Positions 34,396-45,056 of a stretch of DNA of 64,000 nucleotides are shown in pieces. The notes under the pieces were generated by a model. It ran no database searches and had not been told where the DNA came from. It saw nothing but the letters and a program-made list of their open reading frames with translations. Origin of the DNA: Morinoia aosen (Eukaryota; Arthropoda; Malacostraca; Amphipoda; Talitridae); the NCBI GenBank assembly GCA_030386875.1, contig CM059558.1:9743501-9807500 (forward strand). The letters are read 5' to 3'. Numbering within the stretch: position 1 is the first letter of the stretch; each line of letters begins with the position of its first letter. Both the position numbers and the translations under genes were made by a program.

Positions 34396-34484
34396 TGTGT
34401 TGCGCGATGTTCTTTACAAATTATTTCGAGACTATCTTTTTCTCAATACTTGATTGTCATTTACGGTGTTGTTTCAATCTAGTA

Positions 34485-34622
34485 CGGTGTAGCGTTTTTT
34501 TTGTATTTTTCCTACTTCGATGATCTTATAAATAATTCGAAAAATACTAAAGAATTCTTCGAAACTGCCAAGTTCTTAGTTGAAATTATCGAAGTAGGAA
34601 AAAGGCAAGAAGCGCTGTACCG
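34485..34622. mobile_element. short palindromic element (~138 bp)
   Basis: Inverted ends CGGTGTAGCG / CGCTGTACCG. The match continues through TTTTTCCTACTTCGAT and its complement. Target duplication not clear. Confidence 0.5.
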
Positions 34623-34693
34623 GAATCTCTTGGAATATAAAATATCCAAGAGATAATATTTCTCATTTCTCATTCAACTACCCTTGACAGAGT

Positions 34694-35120
34694 TAAACTA
34701 TTAGCACGACCCGTATGGTTTGTCTATTAGTACGCCTCGTATATTTTTTCTATTAATATGCCTCGTATGGTCTATCTATCTGTACACCTATGATAGTATT
34801 GTCTAATATTACATCTCGTATAGTTTGTCTATTATTATGCCTCGTACGGCTTATCTATTTGTACACCTCGTATGGTTTGTCAATTAGTATTCCTCGTATG
34901 GAACTTTGTTAGACTATTAGCACACCACGTGTGGTTTGTCTATTATAGTACGCCTCGTATATTATGTCTATTAATATGCCTCGTATGGTCTATCTATTTG
35001 TACACCTCTGATAGTTTATCTACTAGCACACCTCATATAGTTTGTCGATTATTATGCCTCGTATGGCTTATCTATTTTTACACCTCGGATGGTTTGTCAA
35101 TTAATACTCCTCGTATGGAT
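34694..35120. repeat. minisatellite with higher-order repeat
   Basis: About 16 units of ~27 bp with consensus like TATTAGTACGCCTCGTATGG. The order of variant units repeats after eight units (216-bp period: CTATTAGCAC at 34698 recurs at 34914). An 8-mer block was therefore duplicated once. The word CTATTAGTACGCC is shared with the minisatellite at 41549-41706. Confidence 0.75.
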
Positions 35121-36384
35121 CTTTTGTTTTAGGACGTCTTATATTAAGGAACTTTTAAAAGCCAATATGTTGGCATATGTATCTCATGTGACAACTTGGA
35201 AATAAACGGTTTTGTTTGTTTTGTTTGTTTGTAGGCCGAATACTTACATCTTGACATATGGACAACATTCATTATGTAAAAAATAGTTAGTCATTTTTGC
35301 TGTTGAAGGTGGTAAAAATTAGTAAAATTTGGAAATGAAACATCACTAGTCACCCTGTATTAACTAATCAGTGTTCATAAGATAAAAAAAAATATTGAAA
35401 GTTTTTAAAATAATAGGAACAATACCATAATTTTCAATGTAACTAAAATAAAGAATTCCCAAAAATTCATACTCTGTGATGAGGTCTTAAGAAAATCTAA
35501 ATTTTGAATTGCAACTTTCAGAGTATGAACAGAATACCATATTCTCTGCTGTCCAAGCGACAGCAAAAGCTTCGCAGGAGAAGTTACTGTGAAAGAGCAA
35601 GAGAAAAGAACATTTATTCAAAAAATAACATTCCTGCTGCATGGGAAAGATCCTCTACCCAAGAATGCATGCAAGAATGCATGCAATACTACTGAGACCA
35701 TATGTAAAATTATTTTTTGTTTACTTTTTGCTTTCATTTTCCAGCTAGTTTAACATTCATTGCTCTATTCTTCTTTACCTTCGTTACTAGTTTGCTGTAA
35801 CCATTCATTAATTGATGACCTGCAGATAGACAATTAATTTATTAAATAGCTTATGATGAAACAATTAGCTCTAAAGAAATGTTGAAATCCTACCAAGCAA
35901 TTTTCATATACTGTAGCTGAAAAATAATAGGGATGTATTCCTATTTGGTCAACTGGCTGGTAGGCCCAAAAAATATTTGCACTTTTCTCATACGCATATC
36001 AAGTAGCCTCTCACACACACTCCTAATCATTCTTAGGAGTCAAAATGTTTTATATCTTAAATTGGTCCTTCTTTGCAGGTTATGATGAATGAAAAACTCT
36101 TAGGGATTTTTTTTAGACAAAAGCTGGCAAATTGTGCCTAGAACCTAGATATTCCATTCCAATGGTCTTCAGAAAGTGTACTGGCCCACAAGCGGAAATG
36201 TGGCTACTCTGGCTGAATCTGAAGTACTTCCTGAAATAAAGAAGTGGGCGTCTTTCTCTTTTGATAGAGTTGCTGTTCATTCAAGAAAGACATTAAATAG
36301 ACGCTTATAGTTTATTTAATTTACAGTATTTTATTACGTGTTTTTACAATTTTATTTACATAGTCTCTGTAGTTATATAGTCAG
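35121..36384. other. noncoding, with possible isolated exons
   Basis: The stretch 35522-35698 follows a CAACTTTCAG acceptor and is open to a TGA (basic, LSKRQQKLRRRSYCERARE). The stretch about 36175-36310 is open after TCTTCAG with WPTSGNVATLAESE and ends in TAG. Neither has a clear splice donor. Both look more protein-like than the background but their link to the exons at 36385-37722 is unproven. Confidence 0.3.
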
Positions 36385-36558
36385 AGAAATTGGATGAGTG
36401 TTTTTGCTGGGCGAGGTGTGAAAGATATTGCCAAAAACCTGGTGTGTATGGAAAGGTAGTTGGTAGAGCATAGGCAGGTCTTATCAGAAAGATTTATGAA
36501 TGAGGACATGCAGATCAGAATGGTCAGTGGTGAAATTGTGGAAGGAGCCAGTATGAAG
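36385..36558 (+). pseudogene. candidate internal exon with in-frame stop
   Basis: Bounded by TATAGTCAG acceptor (to 36384) and AAG|GTGTGT donor, exactly 58 codons. Protein-like (HRQVLSERFMNEDMQIRM, GEIVEGASMK) except for one TAG at 36457-36459. It ends in phase 0, matching the next exon. The stop suggests a decayed gene, a read error, or that the true exon starts after the stop. Confidence 0.35.
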
Positions 36559-36760
36559 GTGTGTCATTTAAATGGTTTCTGTGAACAAGTCAATGAAAGT
36601 TTTCATTAGAGATACTATTCACTCGAAATAACCACTGATATACTATACTTAGTTTTAATTTTTACCTGTGCCAGTGTAGGTGCAAAGCATGTTAGTTATA
36701 TTGAGGCTCTCAACAACAATTTGGTAATAACTAAGCCTATATTGTCCTATTTCTTTACAG

Positions 36761-36980
36761 ATGACGATCACCGTGCTGAGAAAAAAATTCTCTCCTGAGA
36801 TGCTACTTCCAATGAATCTGGTGAAGAAATTCCCAGATTGGAAGACATTAGAAAAAAGGAGGAGTCTAGCAGCTGATCCAGCTGTTCACCGTTCAACTCA
36901 AGACCCAATCCTGCGCAGAAGTCCAAGAACTAAAGTTGGCACTGGAGTCCTACGTAACTTGTTTTGTTCCCCTGTGCAAT
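36761..36980 (+). CDS. candidate internal exon, unknown protein
   Basis: Strong acceptor (TATTTCTTTACAG) directly before 36761 and donor AAT|GTGAGT after 36980. Open in one frame throughout (220 bases, ends in phase 1). The encoded segment is basic and proline-containing (VKKFPDWKTLEKRR, RRSPRTKVGTGV). The phase fits both the preceding (36385-36558) and following (37630-37722) candidate exons. No family recognised. Confidence 0.45.
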
Positions 36981-37629
36981 GTGAGTATTTCTGTTGTTCT
37001 CATTGTACTTCATTGGTTACAATTATAACGTGGCTTACCTGAATATGAAGCATGTATTCTATGCACACATAGTTTTCTATACTTACATTATTTATGAAAA
37101 CTTTCTATGGACAGAAAAATATATTAACTACTCAAGACAGCTTTGATCACATCCATGCATTTCTAACACCTCAAAAATACTTACATCAACCAATGGGGAC
37201 AAATATTGCCATCCATGTGAGGGAATGCAATTATCGTTTTTGTCGGAAGTAATTATGTAAGGGAGAAAATCCATGGTCATGAGCCCATAGTTCAGTAAGC
37301 TTTTGTTTTGTTAAAATCGAATAGGTTTTGTTACGCGGTGAGAACAATTTTTATGGGTCATTTCTTTCTCGTGATTCCGCACTGTAGACCATCATCTTGA
37401 AATTTCTTGTAATCTGAAAATCCATCTGAATTTTTTCGTCTTATAATGAAACGAATTCCTGTCGCCAAACTGGGATCTCCCCCACCTTGTTCATACATTC
37501 CCTGTGTAAGTGTGTATACTAAATGGCATCTTAATTGTTTCTCTTCCGGAATACCTTTTTTTTGCTAGAGATTGTTAAACTAAATGATGTAACTCATATA
37601 ATTACGCTCATAATGATGCACTGTTACAG

Positions 37630-37722
37630 GGGAATCAGACTCAAGTGAGGAGATGGAACCCACAGGTGGCTTTGTTCCAGGAGTAGCTACTGAGGAATTC
37701 CTTCCCTCAAGCAACCAGTGAG
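37630..37722 (+). CDS. candidate last exon, acidic C-terminus
   Basis: Acceptor CTGTTACAG before 37630. Joined in phase to 36980 it reads an acidic tail (ESDSSEEMEPTGGFV, EEFLPSSNQ) and ends in TGA at 37720-37722. The TGA overlaps a GTGAGTAAG donor-like word, so an additional downstream exon is also possible. Confidence 0.4.
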
Positions 37723-38683
37723 TAAGTATGTATTCAAGGCACTAAGCTTAGTCTTTGAAAAGGATCTGATAGTTTGGAAAGGAATTCTGTGAGGGTCCCA
37801 AGCAATAGCTATTTTATTTACAGAATAGGAAATTAATCATGTGCAGCATGATATTTATAAAACCAACTATAGAAAAAAGTTGCCTCCATCACCGCATAGT
37901 AGGATTTTTTTTAAGGATTCACAAAAGGACAATTCATGCCCAACATGCGTTAATCAGTCAGTGTGTACTTTAGCTCCTGTTTTTTCCTGTTTATATCCCG
38001 TTTCTGAGATTTAAGTTCATGTTTATTCTGTTTTATACTCTCGATGAAGTTTACATGACCTAAGTCAATCAGAAATTAGGTCTGGTGTGCTAAAGCTGCA
38101 ATTTTTTAATATACAGATCTTTGCTTCACAGATCTTCCATAACCAAGTTCAACGAATCACCAGCATGTAAAATAACAAAACGTGCGTGTCTCCAAAGAAA
38201 GGTAGACTCGTTTCTTTTGATGTTTTAATTAGATCCTTTTAATCACATTATTACCTTTTCGTATGTTTTATGCTGCAATTAAAATTCCAAAAGTACTCAT
38301 TACAAATAAATGTAATAAATAGCTCAGATAAATGTATACGTAGATTTTAAAACAAACGTTAAAAGTTCCCAATTTTTATAAAGCCATAAATCAAACAATT
38401 TCGATTTCAATGTTTGGGTTGCAACTTAGACAAGTTTCAAATTATTTTGATACGTTCTGAGCTAAATTAAAAAAAATCCCCGAATGCTTTGCTCAGAGCA
38501 GCTTGAACTAAAATATTTTTTGATCTCGCTATCTATGCTGTGTAGATATATTCTTCCTAAAAAGTGAACCCATTTTCTACCGACTGTCTTTGGGAAATTC
38601 CAGACTTCAGTGCAGAGCCACGAAGTACTGTAGAAGCAGTAGTTCAAAACGCGTTGAAAGGTACAAAACTTTCTTTTTGATGT
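37723..38683. other. noncoding stretch
   Basis: AT-rich. AATAAA-like words (e.g. near 38306) could serve the candidate gene upstream. No repeat identified. Confidence 0.3.
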
Positions 38684-38805
38684 GTGCTAGTGCTAGTAGT
38701 ATTAAAAGTGCTAGCAGTATTATTATATTAATTAAATATAATAATACCACTTTTAATTATATTAGAAGTGCTAGTAATATTATTATATTAAGTGCTAGGA
38801 GTTGT
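38684..38805. repeat. low-complexity GTGCTAGTA/ATT repeat
   Basis: Irregular repeats of AGTGCTAG and TATTATTATA words that also form an inverted structure around 38740. Confidence 0.65.
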
Positions 38806-38839
38806 AAGGACAATGGTCCGATATTCTTTAAATAAAATT

Positions 38840-39189
38840 CTACTTCTCTATCTCTAGCTCGGAACTCGTAGCGTCAAGGAAGTTGGATACGTGGAACCGG
38901 CATCGCTATCTTTTGCCAGTCAAGCGAGTGAAGCCACTTCTGCCGTCCCAAGCCCCGCCCACCCGGCATTAGGTCCCTGTGTGGAGGTGGTGTTGCAGTG
39001 GAGGGGTAGCACCACCTCCATCATCAGCGACTGAAGACCGCGCTGTTAAATGGCAGACTTGCGCTACTCTGTGCTATACGTTTTTTTCTTAGGCATATAT
39101 TTCAATTGCATCCTCGCTGAATGATAAAGAAACTCGTCCTTGGCCGCAGCGTGGATAGCGGCACCCTGTCACGCTGAGTGTCTGACACG
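38840..39189. other. GC-richer unassigned stretch
   Basis: Noticeably higher GC with CACCACCTCC and GGAGGTGGTG words able to pair. No clear frame. Confidence 0.25.
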
Positions 39190-39197
39190 CACTGAGC

Positions 39198-39724
39198 CGT
39201 GGAGGGAGTATATATGGAGGGAGTATAGCCGTCTGTGAAGAGAACCAGTTTTTGAGATTTCTCCTAAGTTTGTGGTAACCAATAGCCGTCTCGCAAGTGT
39301 GATGTCAGCACGGACGTCAGTTACCTACTGGCTACGGTAGAGTGCGCACACGCTCGCTGAATGCTCTTCCAGCGTCAATAAATTGTGTTTCCTCACTTGA
39401 GGACACTTAATAATATCAAAATTACCAGCAACGATACATTTAAGAGTTTAAAACTATAAAGATTACAGGCCCTTGATTATAACAAATTAGAGCGACTTGC
39501 ACGCATACCTCACCCTCTGACTTGTGGTGAGGTACTAATCTTGCTTTGGAAAATGAGGTTGGGTTGTAGGGAAGGTGGGTGGAGCCAACTTCAGCCAAGC
39601 GTCTGTGATTGGCTCAGAATTGTGACGTGTCGGGCATTGAGAGTGCCCGAGTCTTTCAACTTTTGCAGCCAAATTGAGCCCAATCGGAGTGCGCTATGCT
39701 CCCTCCATATATCCTAGCTCCATG
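39198..39724. mobile_element. non-autonomous hAT-type element, copy 1 (527 bp)
   Basis: The ends are imperfect inverted repeats of ~30 bp (CGTGGAGGGAGTATATATGG; opposite end read inward CATGGAGCTAGGATATATGG). The 8-bp direct repeat CACTGAGC flanks it exactly (39190-39197 and 39725-39732). An 8-bp duplication is the hAT-superfamily signature. No coding region. The homologous copy at 55729-56309 has its own perfect 8-bp duplication. Confidence 0.85.
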
Positions 39725-39732
39725 CACTGAGC

Positions 39733-40739
39733 CCCATCTCCGTGTGTGTGCCCGTATACCCTACAGCTACCGAAAATTATCTTCACTTTAGAGCGCTGAT
39801 GCCGTCTCCATTCTTAAACCTCCTTGCGTAGCGTTGTACCCCCATGCGCTTGCTGCCCCGCACCTCAGGTGAATATAGAAGTATGTAATCGTCTTGAATG
39901 AAGATTATGTTCTCGTTGAATTGTTTATCTTTTCTGCTGATCTTGCCCGATGCCTGTTAAGATTGCTTTTTATTTGTCTGTCCAACAGGCCAGGTCGTTG
40001 AGACTGCACCTTAACCCATATCGCAAATTCAGAACTGCTTTAATTTAGTTGTTCTAGTATAGTTGCGGTAATATAACTGCTCTAGTGTAATTTTTGGTAC
40101 TGGCCCGATTCCCGTGTCTAACTGTTAATAATTTTCATTCTGAAACCCCTTCAATTTCTGTACGTCTAAATTAGAGTTCTCTCTCGTCTTCATTCACCGA
40201 TATCCTCTTTCATATGTGAAACTAATGTTTGAATTAAATGGTATTCATACTGTTGCATTAACAATAAGACGCCTCTTTTTCTTTGACCTGCCACCTAACC
40301 TATGCCGATCCTGCATGCCCTGACAGTAGTATTAAAATCTTCTTGAACTTTCACGGTGGGTTTGGTGTATTTGTCGGTGGATGTCTTCAGGTGTATTTTT
40401 TAACATTCCTATTAGGCTACATCCTCTTTTGTTAAACTAACATAGATGGTGGTTTCGCTACGGACCATCTTTTTTCTTAGCCCCTACTACTTTCTTCTTC
40501 AACTTTGATCTTGTTTCATGAACTTCTTTCTCATCTTACTGATTCTATGTCCTTTCTGCATAGATTCCGTGTTCCCTTAACTCCATTCTAAATGGTGCCT
40601 TCTTCCTCCCTCTCTTTGGATCTCCACTGTTGAGGTTAGGAAGGCTTAAACTTACTAATAATCTAATCTCTGAAAAGTTTTATGGAGTGAATAGATTTTA
40701 GTAGACATTTTATTCCAAGACCTAGTACAGTTCTAATGG
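39733..40739. other. noncoding stretch
   Basis: Contains pyrimidine-rich stretches around 40440-40620 but no gene or repeat I can name. Confidence 0.3.
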
Positions 40740-41310
40740 ATATTAATATATTTAAAAAACATGCTTTTTTTAAATCATGTTATTTTTACAATAAAATCAT
40801 GACTAAAAAACATGGATATTAATGACTTCATGTAAAAAACATGGTTTTTAAAAAATTTTTTTTTGGTCAGATAAAATATATTAACTTAACACCCATGTTT
40901 TTTCTAGTAATGATTTTTTGTATAAAAACTTTTTAAAAAGCATGGTTTTTGGTCACATGAAGTAAATCAACATCCATATTTTTTTACAAAGAAGTAATGG
41001 CCAAAAAATGAATATTAATGACTTTTCTGTAAAAAACATGTTTGTAAAAAAAACATTTTTTTTGTTGACGTAAAATATATTAATATCCATATTTTTAAGA
41101 CACGATTTATTCTAAAGAAACACGTAAAATAAAATCAGCATGGTTATTTTGGACACATAAAATATATTCATATCTAGGGCTTTTTTTAGTCATGATTTTT
41201 TGTAAAAAAAAACATGTTTTTAAACAAACTGCATGGGGTTTGTTAGGTCACAAAATATGTATTTTAGTCATGATTTTTTATAAAAAACACGTAAAATAAA
41301 ACAGTCGATT
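40740..41310. repeat. AT-rich degenerate repeat with AAAAAACATG words
   Basis: A ~570-bp region of repeated, partly inverted words (AAAAAACATGG / CCATGTTTTTT, AAAATATATTAA, TCATGATTTTTT). The local symmetry lets both strands fold, and the repeat unit is irregular (~60-70 bp). Confidence 0.6.
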
Positions 41311-41548
41311 TCTTCCGCCTCTCTGCCTCACGCGTTACTTTGGGCGAGTCTGCTGGATGCTTCTCGAGACCTTCCCTCACCACGTTGGCCTTCGTCCGCC
41401 CCTCCACCTCATGGCCAACGTTCTTGAGGTTAGTTACCGGTTAGCTTGGCGTCTGCTAGCTGGTGATGATAGAGTCGGCTATATTAAAACCTACAACGTA
41501 ACCCACGCTGGCCTGGACCAAACCTATAAATCAAGCTATACGTAGTTC

Positions 41549-41706
41549 GCCCTATAACTGTTACTATTAGTACGCCCTATAAACTGTTACTATTAGTTCA
41601 CCCTATAAACTGTTACTATTCGTACGCCCTATAAACTGTAAATATTAGTAGGCCCTACAACAGTTACTATTAGTACGCCCTATAACTGTTACTATTAGTA
41701 AACCTG
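41549..41706. repeat. minisatellite, 6 units of 25-26 bp
   Basis: Consensus CGCCCTATAAACTGTTACTA plus TTAGTA. Shares CTATTAGTACGCC with the array at 34694-35120. Confidence 0.8.
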
Positions 41707-41934
41707 TAATCTTATCTCACCAGGCCACGGGAGATGGAGATTGGAGTTTAGGGCCTGCACCCATGTGGTCCACTACTACAGCGATACCAACTCTATCGCG
41801 GTGTCCGGGAACTTCTGTATTACTAACTCGATACTCACCAGTTCGTTTGTATTTGGTGGCATTAAATTACTCCCGGCTGTACATCTTTTATTTATCAAAT
41901 TCCTTTTCCCAAAATCTTTCGTATCATATCACTA

Positions 41935-42276
41935 ATGCACTTTCTTCGATGCGGACAACTTCTATCAATTTTCCAAGCCATCAAAAATTCGTACGTCATC
42001 AGAGATCTGCTGCTATCATTTCTAGAAAGCCACAAGCAAGAACCTGTGTGTATTAAGAGATCACATAGTGGTAGAAAGACTATTTTTCAAATACAATACA
42101 ACGCTGCCCGCTTCTGCGCCAGTAGAGAGATTGTTTTTTCTCGGGGCCTAACATTGGCTCCTCGGAGATCATCGCTCTCGGATTCCATGTTCGAGAGATT
42201 GGTATTGCTGAAGAGCAATAAATTTGTTCAAATATCAAAACTGCTCCCATTACAACTGCTCGTAGTAGATCAATGA
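41935..42276 (+). pseudogene. hAT transposase C-terminal dimerisation fragment, unit 1
   Basis: In two frames, this reads LPASAPVERLF and then SRGLTLAPRRSSLSD plus MFERLVLLKSN. This is the LPxSxxVERLFS...L...FExLxLLKxN signature of the hAT family C-terminal dimerisation region, which also supplies the last part of the catalytic domain. The frame changes at a T run (TTGTTTTTTC near 42130). The rest of the transposase is absent. Confidence 0.7.
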
Positions 42277-42868
42277 TATTAACATATTATGATTAGTGTT
42301 TATATAGATTTTGAACTGTACTTCTTTTGAAAGGATTATGAATGGTAATTATCAAATGCTCAGACGCTGAGCATCCAACTCATAGTCTCTTCATATCATG
42401 GAAAGAATCTGATGTTTTGGCAGATCAGATCGCTCCAGCATCAGATTTTCTGCACGATATAAAGAGTTGAATACTCAGCGTTCGACTACCCAAGTGTCCG
42501 AACAGTTGATTATTATCAATTTATCATTCATATTCATGTTATACAATGTGTTATTAATAAGCTGCCAATTATATGTTATACTCAGCAGTTAGCTTTTCCA
42601 GCCTAGTTTTCATGTTAACTGGGTTAATTATTCGTAGTATTGCTGAAGATGTATAACGAATGGAGTATGGATATATTTTGTATTTATTTCATTGGATAAA
42701 TTTCTCCTGCGCATTTATCTCAGTGTTATATGGGTTTTTGATGTATGTTGTCCGAAGAAGTAGTGAGACAGAGAGAATTAAAAGAAAGTGTCTGGTGTCT
42801 AGATACATTTCGGCCGTGTATCAGGTATCTAGATACATTTTGGCTTGGCAATGTATGTGTAATGTATA

Positions 42869-43192
42869 ATGCACTTTCTTCGATGCGGACAACTTCTATC
42901 AATTTTCCAAGCCATCAAAAATTCGTACGTCATCAGAGATCTGCTGCTATCATTTCTAGAAAGCCACAAGCAAGAACCTGTGTGTATTAAGAGATCACAT
43001 AGCTGTAGAAAGACTATTTTCAAATACAATACAACGCTGCCCGCTTCTGCGCCAGTAGAGAGATTGTTTTTTCTCGGGGCCTAACATTGGCTCCTCGGAG
43101 ATCATCGCTCTCGGATTCCATGTTCGAGAGATTGGTATTGCTGAAGAGCAATAAATTTGTTCAAATATCAAAACTGCTCCCAGTACAACTGC
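42869..43192 (+). pseudogene. hAT transposase C-terminal dimerisation fragment, unit 2
   Basis: Same segment as in the first unit. One T fewer upstream keeps YNTTLPASAPVERLF in frame with the ATG at 42869. The same T run then shifts it, giving a stop at 43082-43084, while the downstream part (SRGLTLAP...) is open in another frame. Both units share the T-run frameshift, so that lesion predates the duplication. Confidence 0.7.
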
Positions 43193-43799
43193 TCGTAGTA
43201 GATCAATGATATTAACATATTATGATTAGTGTTTATATAGATTTTGAACTGTACTTCTTTTGAAAGGATTATGAATGGTAATTATCAAATGCTCGGACGC
43301 TGAGCATCCAACTCATAGTCTCTTCATATCATGGAAAGAATCTGATGTTTTGGCAGATCAGATCGCTCCAGCATCAGATTCACTACACGATATTAAAAGT
43401 TGAATACTCAGCGTTCGACTACCCAAGTGTCCGAACAGTTGATTATTATCAATTTATCATTCATATTCATGTTATACAATGTGGTATTAATAAGCTACCA
43501 ATTATATGTTATACTCAACAGTTAGCTTTTCCAGCCTAGTTTTCATGTTAACTGGGTTAATTATTCATAGTATTGCTGAAGTTGTATAACGAATGGAATA
43601 TGGATATATTTTGTATTTATTTCATTGGATAAATTTCTCCTGCGCATTTATCTCAGTGTTATATGGGTTTTTGATGTATGTTGTCCGATGAAGTAGTGAG
43701 ACAGAGAGAATTAAAAGAAAGTGTCTGGTGTCTAGATACATTTCGGCCGTGTATCAAGTATCTAGATACATTTTGGCTTGGCAATGTATCTAGCATCTA

Positions 43800-44799
43800 G
43801 ATACATTTTGGAGCATCTATGACCAGCTCTGTCTAATGGTAATTTCACGAAATTTACTTGACTCACCATCAATGAGTTATCGAAAATTATGAAATTACTA
43901 CGATAATGCTATGATCTCTATTTTTTCAGAATAAAATTTCACAAGAGTGTCTCGAATTTTTAATTTTTCATGAAGGAATGAAACAATAATTCAAAACATT
44001 TGCAACGAATTCTTTGATTTTAAATAGAACAACTTACTGTATGAAATCAGATTTCATCCTCTATTTCATATTGCCGGGTGCGGGAGTACGATGGAGAGAA
44101 CAAGCTCTCTCGTGCGATGATGAAATAAAATATTTCATGCCGGCTATAAAACTTGAATTAAAGCCTCGAGTCGCCGATGACGTTACCACATTTAGCTGGG
44201 ATGAATTTGCTGCGCTTGTCTGCAGTGATTACACAGTCATGAAGACGCCGCAGGGCTCGTAGCGCCGGCCACGTAAACTTGTCAAGGACCATATAAGTTA
44301 TTAGAGTGATAAAAAAACGGTTTGCTGTCTTAGGTCGCTCGGACGGACAGAGCGTGGGATCAATTGTTAAATTAGCCCTGGCTAAAGAGAAAGCGGGGCC
44401 CCCACCGAAGCATACCCCTGCATCCCTTCGCCCCAAAAACCTACCCCCCTTTGCCCAACCGCACCCCCCTCTTGGGGGAGGCGCGGTCCACAAGTGCACT
44501 TGCAGGACGATTTGGAGACTACTAAGTATCCTGTCGGTATAGAGAGCGGTCAGGCTCCGGAGTGGGAGGTGAACTATCTTAGGCCGAAAAACTTTACGTG
44601 AAACATAGTCCGGGAGAGATCCTTGGTCTGAAGGTTAAGTCCAGCACTCGAGCGATTTGTGAAGTCAGAGTTTTAAGGCTGGGTTGCCTTACCCAAAGTG
44701 GTTGTTTCTGGTGCTTGGGTTTCATACCTATCCTTTGATTAGCGTCCTTTAGACTTTACTAATAACCGACCGTTCAAATATTCAGGGTTTATTGATTCG
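43800..44799. other. noncoding to GC-richer transition
   Basis: 43800-44040 is AT-rich. 44050-44700 is GC-richer. The 82-codon plus frame 44014-44262 ends with a protein-like stretch (RVADDVTTFSWDEFAALVC) but no family is recognised. CCCCC-rich words at 44400-44480 pair with GGGGG at 44473-44480. I see no rRNA or tRNA here. Confidence 0.3.
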
Positions 44800-44985
44800 T
44801 GGCTCGAGTTTAAGTGTATGTGAAACACTCTTGTGGGTTCGAGATTTAAGTGTATGTGAAACACTTTTGAGGTTTCGAGATTCAAGTGTATGCGACACAC
44901 TCTTGAGGGTTCGAGATCTGAGTGAATGCCAAACACTCTTGAGAGCTCGAGATTGAGTGTGTGCGAAACACTATTCCGGCTTCGA
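44800..44985. repeat. minisatellite, 5 units of ~36 bp
   Basis: Consensus GTTCGAGATTTAAGTGTATG followed by TGAAACACTCTTGAGG, five diverged units. It ends about 70 bp before the TTAA-flanked element. Confidence 0.8.
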
Positions 44986-45056
44986 AGTTTTGGAGCTCGT
45001 CGTGGGCTGCTTGAACCCGGTCTTCCCATTGCCCTTCTGAGCGCGCATTTAATTAA

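Larger units (their letters stand above)
41934..43799. repeat. tandem duplication, two ~934-bp units
   Basis: Units 41934-42866 and 42867-43799 are nearly identical with scattered single-base differences and 1-bp indels. Each holds a hAT transposase C-terminus followed by ~600 bp of noncoding DNA ending in repeated TATCTAGATACATTTTGG words. Confidence 0.85.

Noticed and set aside
34495-34610. Target-site duplication AATCT for the 138-bp palindromic element
   Set aside because: The matching words are not immediately adjacent to the inverted ends.
44560-44660. Possible rRNA similarity (GGTGAACTAT words in a GC-rich stretch)
   Set aside because: Only a ~10-base match; the following sequence does not resemble 28S or 18S rRNA.
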